Positions 1 to 8,500 of a stretch of DNA of 64,000 nt are shown piece after piece (position 1 is the stretch's first letter; the number at the start of each line of letters is the position of its first letter). The notes below the pieces were generated by a model. It saw only the letters and a list, made by a program, of their open reading frames with translations, was not told the origin of the DNA and made no database searches. The stretch spans positions 4,092,001 through 4,156,000 of the forward strand of contig NZ_CP015600.1 of NCBI RefSeq assembly GCF_001647715.1, given 5' to 3'. Both the position numbers and the translations under genes were made by a program. The DNA is from Pseudomonas antarctica (GTDB lineage: Bacteria > Pseudomonadota > Gammaproteobacteria > Pseudomonadales > Pseudomonadaceae).

Positions 1-632
1 TCAGTGAAGCGGTCGAAACGCTGCTGACTCAGCATGTAAAAGTCATCGCAATGAGCAACAATTTCATCAACGTTGTGTGATGAAACCAACACCGCAACCC
101 CTTCCGCCGCCGCGCCCTCCAGACATCTCCAGATGTGGTAGCGAAATTCAGGATCCACGCCTGCAGTAGGCTCATCAAGAATCACAAAGTCCGCGTTGGC
201 ACAAAGCAGGGAAAGGGTGAAAAAACAACGTTTTTCCCCGTAGCTGCAAAGAGAGGACTTTTTGTTCCAGATTTCGCAGTATCGTTCTGCGATACCAGGG
301 CTCCATTTTTCGATTTTATCGAGCGCATGTTGTTGGGTGACCTTTTTGTCGGAGCAAAAAAGCATGGTCATTTTGAAGATATCGAACATGCGAAATACGG
401 GCGGTGTGCTGACGATTTGCGACAGGTAAAGCAGCTTGGAGAAGGAGCTGTTTATCTCACCGCCATTTATTTTCTTGAGACCACAAATCACATCAAAAAA
501 GGTGGTTTTGCCAGAGCCGTTAGGACCCAGCAAACCCGAGATCATACCGGCTTCAACTCCCAACGAAGCGCTTTGGAACACGACATGACTGGCATACCTG
601 ACATGAAGTGAGCTTACGATAAGTCGCGCCAT
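1..632 (-). CDS. ABC transporter ATP-binding protein, McbF-like (3'-truncated by window edge)
   Basis: This is the ATPase of the presumed export/self-protection ABC transporter of the azole-peptide cluster; it would power the membrane protein encoded just upstream. Reading the minus strand from ATG at 632 gives 210 codons without a stop, running off the window. Visible motifs: Walker A GPNGSGKT (residues 36-43), Q-loop Gln72, Walker B FVILDEP (149-155) and H-loop His186. The signature motif is degenerate (CSYGEKR near 129-135 instead of LSGGQ). Its ATG shares the A of the preceding stop (TGATG), so the two are probably translationally coupled. Position and order match mcbF of the microcin B17 operon, but the sequence alone only proves an ABC ATPase. 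A pentapeptide immunity gene (mcbG) could lie beyond the left edge. Confidence 0.85.
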   Translation of the reverse strand, partial: MARLIVSSLHVRYASHVVFQSASLGVEAGMISGLLGPNGSGKTTFFDVICGLKKINGGEINSSFSKLLYLSQIVSTPPVFRMFDIFKMTMLFCSDKKVTQQHALDKIEKWSPGIAERYCEIWNKKSSLCSYGEKRCFFTLSLLCANADFVILDEPTAGVDPEFRYHIWRCLEGAAAEGVAVLVSSHNVDEIVAHCDDFYMLSQQRFDRFT

Positions 633-1384
633 CAATAACGACTCCACACTGGATTAATTATTAAAAATCGAACCATCACCACAAATAAAAACACCAATAA
701 AACGAAAACCACCAAAACAACAAGCCAGTATTCCGCGACCCCAGCCAACATCACCCTATTTGCCCACCACATAGGGTTAATAAACTTGACGTAAGCAAGC
801 ATTGGACTGGAGGAATTGAGACTGACTATTCCCAACGCCAACATCGCCAGAGACAACATGGAAAAAACAGTACTCGCATTCTGAAACCCTAGAGGGACCA
901 ATGTCAGCAACAATGAGGGTATAGAGAACATCAGGAAACAGACATAAAATCGCCCAATAACGACTAGATACTCCGCAACCCCAGCACTACCGGCAACACC
1001 AGAGGCATTGCGTGTCAGCACGTAGAAAACAGAGCAGTACACTATCGAAACAACCGAATAGGCAAGGAACTGCCCAACAAGAAAGATAATTTTCGTGCGA
1101 CCTGTATAAACGAAAGACCGCAGAAAACCACTTTCTCTTCGGCCCACTATATAAAACGCCAAACCAAACAATGCAACGCTTGAAGACACAAAAGCATAAA
1201 ACCATGAGGTGCTGGAAAAGTAATCGCTTGGCGCCTTACTCACTGGCGCCCTCGTGTACATGATCAGATAGTAGGTCACCACGGGAGAGATCACTGTCCA
1301 AAACAATGCCACAGGCTCTTTTAATTGCTCCTTCACAAATAGCGCAGCCAGCCTAACGGGCTTGAACAAGGAATACGGACTCAT
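632..1384 (-). CDS. McbE-like ABC transporter membrane protein
   Basis: A 250-residue hydrophobic protein with about six predicted membrane segments (for example around residues 28-43, 62-82, 100-123, 140-165, 172-192 and 222-245). It probably forms the membrane channel that exports or extrudes the modified peptide together with the ATPase encoded immediately downstream. It starts 8 nt after the YcaO gene and its stop overlaps the ATPase start (TGATG). Length and place fit McbE of microcin B17 (about 240 residues). Assignment to the peptide system is by operon context; the sequence itself shows only an ABC-2-like integral membrane protein. Confidence 0.8.
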   Translation of the reverse strand: MSPYSLFKPVRLAALFVKEQLKEPVALFWTVISPVVTYYLIMYTRAPVSKAPSDYFSSTSWFYAFVSSSVALFGLAFYIVGRRESGFLRSFVYTGRTKIIFLVGQFLAYSVVSIVYCSVFYVLTRNASGVAGSAGVAEYLVVIGRFYVCFLMFSIPSLLLTLVPLGFQNASTVFSMLSLAMLALGIVSLNSSSPMLAYVKFINPMWWANRVMLAGVAEYWLVVLVVFVLLVFLFVVMVRFLIINPVWSRY

Positions 1385-1392
1385 TATTCACC

Positions 1393-2586
1393 TCACGGAA
1401 ACGGGACCATCTTTTCCAACCGGGAGCGCAGTATCGAGGACTTGAACCCTCTCGAATATTTATTCTTTAAATTGAAATTTTTCGAATTATTCATATGAAG
1501 GAACACGTCAGGAGAGACAAACTTAACAAAAACACAACCTACTCCATTGACCTTCTCGAACCTTGAATAAAAATAACCCAAAATATCCAACTGTTTGAGT
1601 ATCGACAAGAATCCGGGAAGGGTAAATGGGTGCTGAGACGCCACACCTCCGCACTCTAGAACGTCGGTAATCTCCTGATAGGTTTTATACGTATTGCAAC
1701 TCAGGAAATAACGAATATAGGAGTCTTCAAGCATCGCCTCTTCCGAATCAGTCGCCTTGAACAAGTCCATAAACCGAAACGTTTGCCATAGTTCAAGCAA
1801 CGCCTTCTCCAAGGCGACAGGCAGGTCCGACGAATAGGACATCCCGGCACAATATTTTACGTGACGCTGAGTTTGTTTCTGCCCATAAACAACCAGTATA
1901 CAAACGCCAGGAAACCTGGCATCGGATATATCAAAAAAGCTTATTTCTCCTGAAGCAGCCAGAGCACTACATAAGTACTGAACACTTCTCCCCACTAGCA
2001 TTTCACTCACGTGAGCAAGAGAAACTCGAGAGCGGCATTTCTTCGTCAGCCAGAACCTGATAAGCATTTGGCGTTCAAAGTATTCCTTAATTGCTCCCAA
2101 GAAGGCGACATCTGAATGCCAGTGAAAGCTACACCCACATGTATCTCGCAGGGGATAAAGCACGCTATCCTCATCTGCACCATACGACGAGAGCGAAATA
2201 CAAGCGGTAGGAATAAAACACTTAGTAAAGTCCGACGCCCTAACCACTTCAGTCAAAGCAAAGTTATACTCTTCAATTTCCCCGATTGAAAATTTCCTGG
2301 ACGCCGTCTGAATAAATGCTTCTGCAAAACGACACACCTCAGGCTCTGTTAAAAATTCACCAAGACAACCTCGTCGTCTTGGAAGAACTTCTCTGTAAAA
2401 ATGACGACGCTCAAAATACTCACCCAAACCTGTTTTAATTGAATTCGAACCATCCCCCACACCAGACCCGTTCGCGGACAGGGCATCTGACACTTCTACA
2501 GTATTAGGTAAGGAGCGCACGCACGCAGGCTGAAATAATAGTATTCCGGGGAGATCTGGCTTCTGCATTGCATTAATAAGTCTCAT
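1393..2586 (-). CDS. YcaO-domain cyclodehydratase subunit, McbD-like
   Basis: Likely the ATP-dependent YcaO cyclodehydratase that phosphorylates backbone amides so that Cys and Ser side chains of the precursor close into azolines. The 397-residue length matches McbD (about 396). YcaO-type stretches are visible: GLGEYFERR near the N-terminus (nucleotide-binding ExxxER type), AIKEYFERQ in the middle, and ALEKALLELWQ resembling the third ATP/Mg-binding helix. The protein ends in MVPFP; proline-rich C-termini are known to reach the active site in azoline-forming YcaO proteins. The start overlaps the McbC-like gene by 14 nt. An alternative ATG lies six codons downstream at 2568 but has no better ribosome site. 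Sequence is AT-rich relative to the chromosome around it. Confidence 0.82.
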   Translation of the reverse strand: MRLINAMQKPDLPGILLFQPACVRSLPNTVEVSDALSANGSGVGDGSNSIKTGLGEYFERRHFYREVLPRRRGCLGEFLTEPEVCRFAEAFIQTASRKFSIGEIEEYNFALTEVVRASDFTKCFIPTACISLSSYGADEDSVLYPLRDTCGCSFHWHSDVAFLGAIKEYFERQMLIRFWLTKKCRSRVSLAHVSEMLVGRSVQYLCSALAASGEISFFDISDARFPGVCILVVYGQKQTQRHVKYCAGMSYSSDLPVALEKALLELWQTFRFMDLFKATDSEEAMLEDSYIRYFLSCNTYKTYQEITDVLECGGVASQHPFTLPGFLSILKQLDILGYFYSRFEKVNGVGCVFVKFVSPDVFLHMNNSKNFNLKNKYSRGFKSSILRSRLEKMVPFP

Positions 2587-3379
2587 GCTGTTTACCTATA
2601 AAATGAACGCACATTGGAAAGAACAAAGCAGGGTTAATCCCGAGAACCTTACAAAGCATCGAGTCTGTATACGCAGACCACAGCCGACACGCCAGCCCCA
2701 GCTTTTTAGCTTGCAGTTCCACAAGCATATAAATTGAGCCAACTTCCATAAGTGCCATCCGGTACCCACGGTACCGATACTTGAACAAATTTTTCGGCAT
2801 ATAGCTTACGTAAATGAGCGCAAGGCTGGGTGTTCCGATGTCATGGGGAGAAGACAGCAGGGCCGCTTTTAGCGCTTCGATGTCCGTGTCAATCTGCATC
2901 ACTTCAAATTTTCGGGATCTCGGGAGTAAATGCAAAATTTTCCCAGCGCAGGGCCAGTTAGAATTCTCCTCAGTCAGTGAACAGAGAAAAACTTCGGCAG
3001 GGTAAAGTGCACCGCCTCTTGGATATCCTCTTTTGTGTGAATCATTCCTCCTTGAAAGCAATGGACACATCAATTTTTCAACATCCGTAAAATCTAAAGG
3101 CAGAGGTAAAAACCGTTCACACGATTCATTTCTGTACAACGATTTAACTCTTTCTTCCTGAGGCAAGGTGAACGTCACTGTCAAATCCAAGTCTGGATAA
3201 AAAGCCAATTCATTCCCTGTTAGTTGCCCGAGGTGCTTTTCATCCAACCGATGCAGACAGGTGCGATCCTTGATCGCCTTATGAAACGTAAAATTGCCTT
3301 TGCAATGAAATTCAAGCACTTCATCATACACTGCGGATTCTATGAATCTTAAATAGTAGTCATGAGGAATATTTTTCAC
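2573..3379 (-). CDS. McbC/SagB-type FMN-dependent azoline dehydrogenase
   Basis: Predicted flavoenzyme that oxidises azolines in the precursor to aromatic thiazoles/oxazoles. I place the start at GTG 3379: it overlaps the upstream stop as GTGA and follows a strong AGGGGAG ribosome site, giving 268 residues (McbC has 272). A TTG at 3397 is a longer but less likely start. The nitroreductase-fold signature RGGALYPAEV (121-130) resembles the SagB family motif, and Lys200-Tyr201 in NLFKYRYRGYR matches the catalytic Lys-Tyr pair of McbC. The C-terminal part (MALMEVGSIYMLVELQAKKL) is typical of the family. It sits between the McbB-like and YcaO genes, as in microcin B17. Confidence 0.87.
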   Translation of the reverse strand: MKNIPHDYYLRFIESAVYDEVLEFHCKGNFTFHKAIKDRTCLHRLDEKHLGQLTGNELAFYPDLDLTVTFTLPQEERVKSLYRNESCERFLPLPLDFTDVEKLMCPLLSRRNDSHKRGYPRGGALYPAEVFLCSLTEENSNWPCAGKILHLLPRSRKFEVMQIDTDIEALKAALLSSPHDIGTPSLALIYVSYMPKNLFKYRYRGYRMALMEVGSIYMLVELQAKKLGLACRLWSAYTDSMLCKVLGINPALFFPMCVHFIGKQHETY

Positions 3380-4233
3380 TTTTCTCCCCTCAAGCAATCA
3401 CACATGTACCAGTGCGAATTAGGCTCTTCGAAAATCTGGCCATCGGTTAATTGAAGGTATGCGCCATGCAGAATATTGTCCTGGTATTTACAACCGTCAC
3501 TGTATTGAGTGAAAAATTTTATCATTCTGATAACCGCACCGACAACGATCATCTCTTGATAAAGGCTAAGTGACTTGGCAGGGACACCCACATGCTTTTT
3601 CCTACAAAAAGCCAGAACACTCGCCCAACTATTTTTGCCCGGCATCATCGACTCATTATTATTAAGCCTGTCGACGGTACAGAAATGACAAGGATTTCCT
3701 ATCTCTGCAATATAGGGCTGCCCCATACAAAAAAAGTTACCCATTTGCCAGCACACGCTAATGGCGCTTTCGGGCGATGCGTACGCGAGTTCGAAATATA
3801 AACTTTTAACACTTTCATATTCATAGGAATGACACAACAAAACAATGAAGCATCTCTTACCCCGGACCCGCTCAACCATGCCACTTGAAAACGACTTAAA
3901 TTCCAGACTGCCAGAAACATCTTTCTTAATCAACGCTTCAACATCAACCTGACCTTGCCAGTCATGGACAACTATCGTCTCTTCAAAATACACTTCCTCC
4001 ACAAACTTAAAAGGAATAATTCTTTCTAGAAACTCAAACGCCTTATTTTTACTCAGGCCGTTTTCCGTTAGTACCTCATCAAACTCTACTCTCGTCATCA
4101 CCTTCGACAGCTTTAGTTTACGTAATGCTTTCAGCAACGGCTGCGAGTGGACTTTCGACATTCCAAGCTCAGAAATGACTAGGCTTTCCGTTTCAAAATT
4201 TAGGATCTCATAATTGGGTATGATTATATTCAT
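3376..4233 (-). CDS. McbB-like cyclodehydratase partner / leader-peptide recognition protein
   Basis: In microcin B17 synthetase, McbB (E1-like fold with a winged-helix recognition element) binds the leader peptide and activates the YcaO partner. This 285-residue protein has the same length class, the same gene position, and a Cys-x-x-Cys plus Cys-x-Cys set (Cys182, Cys185, Cys278, Cys280) suited to a structural zinc. The N-terminal 90 residues (EFDEVLTENGLSKNKAFEFL) look like a winged helix, as expected of a peptide-recognition element. ATG 4233 is preceded by AGGAG (4242-4246) with good spacing. A strong hairpin lies just upstream. Primary sequence conservation in this family is low, so the call leans on the Cys pattern, length and neighbours. 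Confidence 0.8.
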   Translation of the reverse strand: MNIIIPNYEILNFETESLVISELGMSKVHSQPLLKALRKLKLSKVMTRVEFDEVLTENGLSKNKAFEFLERIIPFKFVEEVYFEETIVVHDWQGQVDVEALIKKDVSGSLEFKSFSSGMVERVRGKRCFIVLLCHSYEYESVKSLYFELAYASPESAISVCWQMGNFFCMGQPYIAEIGNPCHFCTVDRLNNNESMMPGKNSWASVLAFCRKKHVGVPAKSLSLYQEMIVVGAVIRMIKFFTQYSDGCKYQDNILHGAYLQLTDGQIFEEPNSHWYMCDCLRGEK

Positions 4234-4248
4234 AGCACGATCTCCTGT

Positions 4249-4280
4249 AGAGGTTTTCTGTAGTACGCCAGAAAACCTCT
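4249..4280 (-). promoter_or_regulatory. Perfect 12-bp hairpin between precursor and mcbB-like gene
   Basis: Arms 4249-4260 and 4269-4280 are exact reverse complements (AGAGGTTTTCTG / CAGAAAACCTCT) around an 8-nt loop. It lies in the 68-nt gap after the precursor stop and ends just before the ribosome site of the McbB-like gene. No U-run follows on the minus strand, so it is more likely an RNA-stability element or a partial attenuator that keeps precursor transcripts in excess over enzyme transcripts than a full terminator. Confidence 0.7.
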
Positions 4281-4301
4281 TTAGGTGAGTGATTACTGAA
4301 T

Positions 4302-4502
4302 CTACTCAGCCGCTGTTGGATGCTCCGTTATCGAATTATGACACCCACCACTTCCTCCGTTACATCCACCGCCGCCGCCACACCCTCCGCTACCACCGCA
4401 GCCTCCTTGACTGCCAGACGCACCGGCATTACCTGCATACGGGTTAAAACCATACTCCGCATCAAAACTAAAAATAAACTCTCCAAACTCTTCATTGGCC
4501 AT
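4302..4502 (-). CDS. Gly/Cys-rich precursor peptide of a microcin B-like azole peptide (McbA-like)
   Basis: 66-residue peptide, start chosen at ATG 4502 because a GGAGAG ribosome site lies 6-7 nt upstream; the in-frame GTG at 4544 has none. The N-terminal half is a leader: EFGEFIFSFDA (residues 5-15) resembles the SEFGVVLSVDA leader of E. coli McbA, the stretch read by the synthetase. The C-terminal half is the core, with runs of Gly, four Cys (35, 41, 47, 54), each in a Gly-Gly-Cys context, and Ser at 29, 31, 38, 51 and 57. Gly-preceded Cys and Ser are the sites microcin B17 synthetase converts to thiazole and oxazole. Unlike microcin B17 there is no adjacent Cys-Ser pair, and an acidic tail (ITEHPTAAE) follows the last Cys. 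It is the first gene of the operon. Modification and activity are inferred. Confidence 0.85.
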   Translation of the reverse strand: MANEEFGEFIFSFDAEYGFNPYAGNAGASGSQGGCGGSGGCGGGGGCNGGSGGCHNSITEHPTAAE

Positions 4503-4672
4503 TTCAACTCTCCAACTTCCGTACCTGCGTTGATCGTGAGCCACTTATTAACAAGCGACAAAAACACTCTAGCCCTACCTAAAAAAATGGCAACACTTTC
4601 AAAAACCTCATCTAGGAAGCCTGACTATCAACAACAGGAAGTTTCACTCAAAAAAATCGGACGCTTAATGGT

Positions 4673-4700
4673 TGTATAAAACACTAAAACCGCATTTCAA
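4673..4700 (-). promoter_or_regulatory. Candidate sigma-70 promoter of the azole-peptide operon
   Basis: On the minus strand TTGAAA (4700-4695) and TATACA (4678-4673) are separated by 16 nt in an AT-rich stretch, pointing to the precursor gene and leaving a leader RNA of roughly 165 nt. This is pattern matching only. Confidence 0.45.
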
Positions 4701-5551
4701 CTTAGATGACAACATCAAAACTTTATAAAATTAATACGTTACGCATTGTCGACCTATAAAAACAAACAAGTTCTATCGCAAACGTTTTTTGTAGGAAGAA
4801 GATCACATTCACAAAAATCAGGAAATAATCCGACAAATGGTTCAACTCAACCTGACCTTCCGAACAAAGATGCACCCCTAATTGGAATCCACTTCGTCAC
4901 TAAGCAATCAATTCATCTTGTTGATGTGCACCGCCACCTGTCCTTTACCGCCCGACCGACACTCCGTCCCGTTACGAATAACCCCGAACCGAGTAAACCG
5001 CTCCGGAAGCGACACCGGCAAGGTCTTGTCGTGGGTTACTACAGGGTACTTGGCTACGTCCCCCACAGGATCTGGGCTGCCAGGCAAACACCAGGGGCAG
5101 CACCAGCGACTGTCTATCAGCCGGGCCCAGACGCTCAAACGGTTGTTGCAGCGGCAGGCATGGCGCTTGTAGATGCCCCTTGAATTCCGCTGGTTGATGC
5201 CCCTAGGCACACCCGATTGGGGAGCGCGGCCAGAGCAATGGATTCAGTTAGCCCAGGCGGGTGAATGCGCCAGGCTCGATGATCTGTGGATTCCGGCAAC
5301 TGCGTTGTGCTCGCCATACCCCGCGGGTCCAGTTGTCGGTGAGCGTGCCGCCGGAAGTGATGTTGCCGACGACGCTGGCGCCCCTCCCTCTGCAGAGCTT
5401 GCAATCGATCAGCAGCCATCGTGTGCAGTTGCACCTGCCGAACAGCAAGCGCACCGCATTTGGCGAATTGAAGTGCGCCCCATGTACAAACTGAACCACC
5501 GCAATCGGAAGCAAGCCCCCTCTCACGATTAATTGTATTTCAACTCAATCT
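4701..5551. other. Gap without a recognisable gene between the azole-peptide operon and the NRPS
   Basis: About 850 bases in which several short overlapping frames are open on both strands, but none has a good ribosome site, a recognisable domain or clear Pseudomonas codon bias. 4701-4900 is AT-rich like the peptide operon; 4950-5551 is GC-rich. The minus-strand frame 5526-5248 and the plus-strand frame 5173-5532 are the longest in the GC-rich half; neither was recognised. It may hold remains of genes displaced when the peptide operon arrived. Confidence 0.4.
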
Positions 5552-8500
5552 TCAGATTCGGCGGCGGCGGTTGAGTTGGGGGATCGCGGTTTGAGGGGCC
5601 TCTACGCGTGACACCTGCGCCACCGTGCACGCGGCCAACTGCGCCAGTGTCGGCTGACTGAATAAGGTTCGCGCATCCACCGCCAGCCCTGCCTTGCGCA
5701 GGCGCGCCACCAGGTTTACCGCCAGCAAGGAATGCCCGCCCAGTTCGAAGAAGTGGTCGTGGCGCCCTACCCGCTCCAGCTTCAAGACGTCGGCCCAGAT
5801 ACCCGCCATCAACGTTTCCACTTCGCCTACCGGTGCTTCATAAGCACGACTCACCACCGACTCCAATCCGGGCTCCGGCAGCGCCTTGCGGTCGAGTTTG
5901 CCGGCGGGGTTGAGGGGTAATGCGTCAAGCTGGACAAAGGCCGCCGGCACCATGTATTCGGGTAATTGCTCCAGCACATGGGCGCGCAAGGTTTCCAGGG
6001 TCGGCGCCTGGCCGCGCAAGGTGAAATACGCCACCAAACGCTCATCGCGAATCAACACCGCCACCTCTCGCAACGCCGGGTGCGCCGCGAGGCGTGACTC
6101 GATTTCGCCCAGCTCCAGGCGCACGCCGCGCAATTTCACTTGAAAGTCATTGCGCCCCAGGAATTCCAGGTTGCCATCCGGCAAGTAACGCACCAGGTCG
6201 CCGGTGCGATACAGACGGTCGCCGACCACGAAGGGGCTGTCGATAAAACGCTCGGCAGTCATCTGAGCCAGCCCCAGGTAGCCGCGGGCAACGCCGACAC
6301 CGCCGATATGCAACTGGCCGCTGACGCCCATTGGTACCGGTGCATCGTATTCATCCAGCACGTACAGGCGGGTATTGTTGATCGCCCGCCCGATCGGCAA
6401 TTGCCGGGTGGGCACCGGCGCATCCGGCTCCAGAGTCCAGGCGCAGCTGTCCACGGTTGCTTCGGTGGGGCCGTAGACGTTGTGCAATCGCACCTTGGGC
6501 AAGCGCGCCTGCACGCCACGGGCCAACGCTTCGGAGAGTTCACCGCCGCCGCACAAAACGTCAGTGAGGCTGGTGCAGAGGGCCGACTCCTCCAGTTCGA
6601 GAAACTGCTGCAACATCGCCGGCACAAACTGAATCACGGTGATGTGCTGCTCGCGAATCACCTGTGCCAGGTAGGCCGGGTCGCGATGACCATCGGGCCG
6701 AGCCAGTACCAGGCGCATGCCATTGGTCAACGGCCAGAACAGCTCCCACACCGAACCGTCGAAGCTGAACGGCGCCCTTTGCAGCAACGCACCGCCCTCG
6801 GCGTTCGGGCACAGCAGGGAAGCCCAATGCATCAGGTTGCCCAGGCCGCGATGCTCAACCATCACGCCCTTGGGTGTGCCTGTGGAGCCTGAGGTGTACA
6901 TCACATAGGCCAGGCTGGCGACGGTCAAGCCTGGCACCAATGGGTTACCGGTTGGCGCCTGGCTCCAGGCACAACGGTCGAAGTCGAGAACCGGGATCGA
7001 CACTTCGCCCGGCAGATCGCGGGTAGCGGCCTGCACCAGCAGCACCACGGGGCGACTGTCTTCGAGCATGTAAAGGAGGCGCTCGCGCGGGTAGCCCGGG
7101 TCCAGTGGCACATAGGCCCCGCCCGCCTTGAGGATCGCCAGCAATCCCACCACCAGATCCAGGCCGCGCTCGACACACAGCGCCACCCGTGAATCGGGCT
7201 GCACCCCGCGCTCGCGCAGGTGGAAGGCCAACTGATTAGCGCGCTCGTTGAGCTCGCGGTAGGTCAATTGCCGTCTACCGGCTTGCACAGCGATGGCATG
7301 CGGAATGTGGCGCGCGTGGGCTTCGAACAATGCGTGTACGGTGAGGTTTTCGGGGTAGTCGGTTTCGGTCGTATTGAAGTCCACCAATAACCTGCGCAAC
7401 TCACTGGCGGGTAACACCTGCACCTCGCGCAAGGGCGCTTTCGGCGTGTGTTCAAGCGCGTCCACGAGCCCGTTGAGCACGGTATCGAGATAGCCCCAGA
7501 GTCGTTCGGCGCCGACCTTGCAGGGCGCCATGACCTTGAGATCAAAGCCGCTTGCGACATCAATCACCGTGACCATCAGCGGATAGCTGAGGATATCTTC
7601 ACTGCCGAGCAAAGCGACGCCTGGCACCAGCTTGAAATCCATGTCGGCACTGGCGTGTCGGTAGTTGAGCAAGCTGTTGAACAGCGGCGACGCGCTGCTG
7701 CAACGCTGGGCGAGCGCAAGGGACGCCTGTTCATGCGCCAACAAAGCGCTCAGCTGCGCGTGAGTGTCACTCAGCGCGTCGACCACGGTTTGCCCGGCCA
7801 GCCGCACACGCAACGGTAAGGTGTTGATGAACATGCCGAGGGCACGGTCGGCGCCCTCGCCCGCTTGCAAACGGCCCAGCAGCACGGTGCCGAACACCAC
7901 GTCGTCGCGCCCTGACACCTGCCTGAGTACCTGGGCCCAAGCCAGGTGAAACAGGCTGGCGGCGCTGACCCCAAGAGCACGCGCCTGGCCGCGCAGGCGT
8001 TGGCTGAGGGCGTCGTTTATCGGGCATTCAAAGGCTTCGATCTCAGCACGATCGACCTGGTGCTCCTGCATACCGAAGGCCAGGGTCGGCTCGTCGACAG
8101 TCGCCAATTGCTCTCGAAAGAACGCCTCGTGAGCGGCCTGTCGCTCAGTGCAGCGGCTCTGCGCCACGACATTGCGATACGGCACCGACGCGGGAAGCTG
8201 CGCCTGTTGACCCAGCATATGCGCGCGAATTTCGTCCGCCAGTACCGTCATTGAAGTGGCGTCATTGACCAGGTGGTGGAAGCGCAACTTGGCGATCCAG
8301 CGCTGGTTGTGCGGGTCTTCGGCATAGTCCAGCGCCATCAGCGGGGCCTGGCGCAAGTCCAGCGGCGCATGCTGTTCGCTGAGCGGTCCGAGCGGCAAGC
8401 GAGCTTCGCGCCACACCACTTGCATCGGCTGCTCAAGAGCGTCCCACACCAGGCTGGTGCGCAGGATATCGTGGCGGTTGATCACTTGCTGCAAGGCCTG

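Noticed and set aside
135..611. 158-codon plus-strand frame at the left end
   Set aside because: It is antisense to the ABC ATPase, whose Walker A, Walker B and H-loop are unmistakable on the minus strand.
4320..4679. 119-codon plus-strand frame (Thr/Ser-rich) over the precursor gene
   Set aside because: Its Thr/Ser-rich sequence is just the complement of the Gly/Cys-rich precursor; the precursor has the ribosome site and leader motif.
4746..5183. 145-codon plus-strand frame in the gap before the NRPS
   Set aside because: No ribosome site, no recognisable domain and mixed codon use across an AT-rich/GC-rich border.
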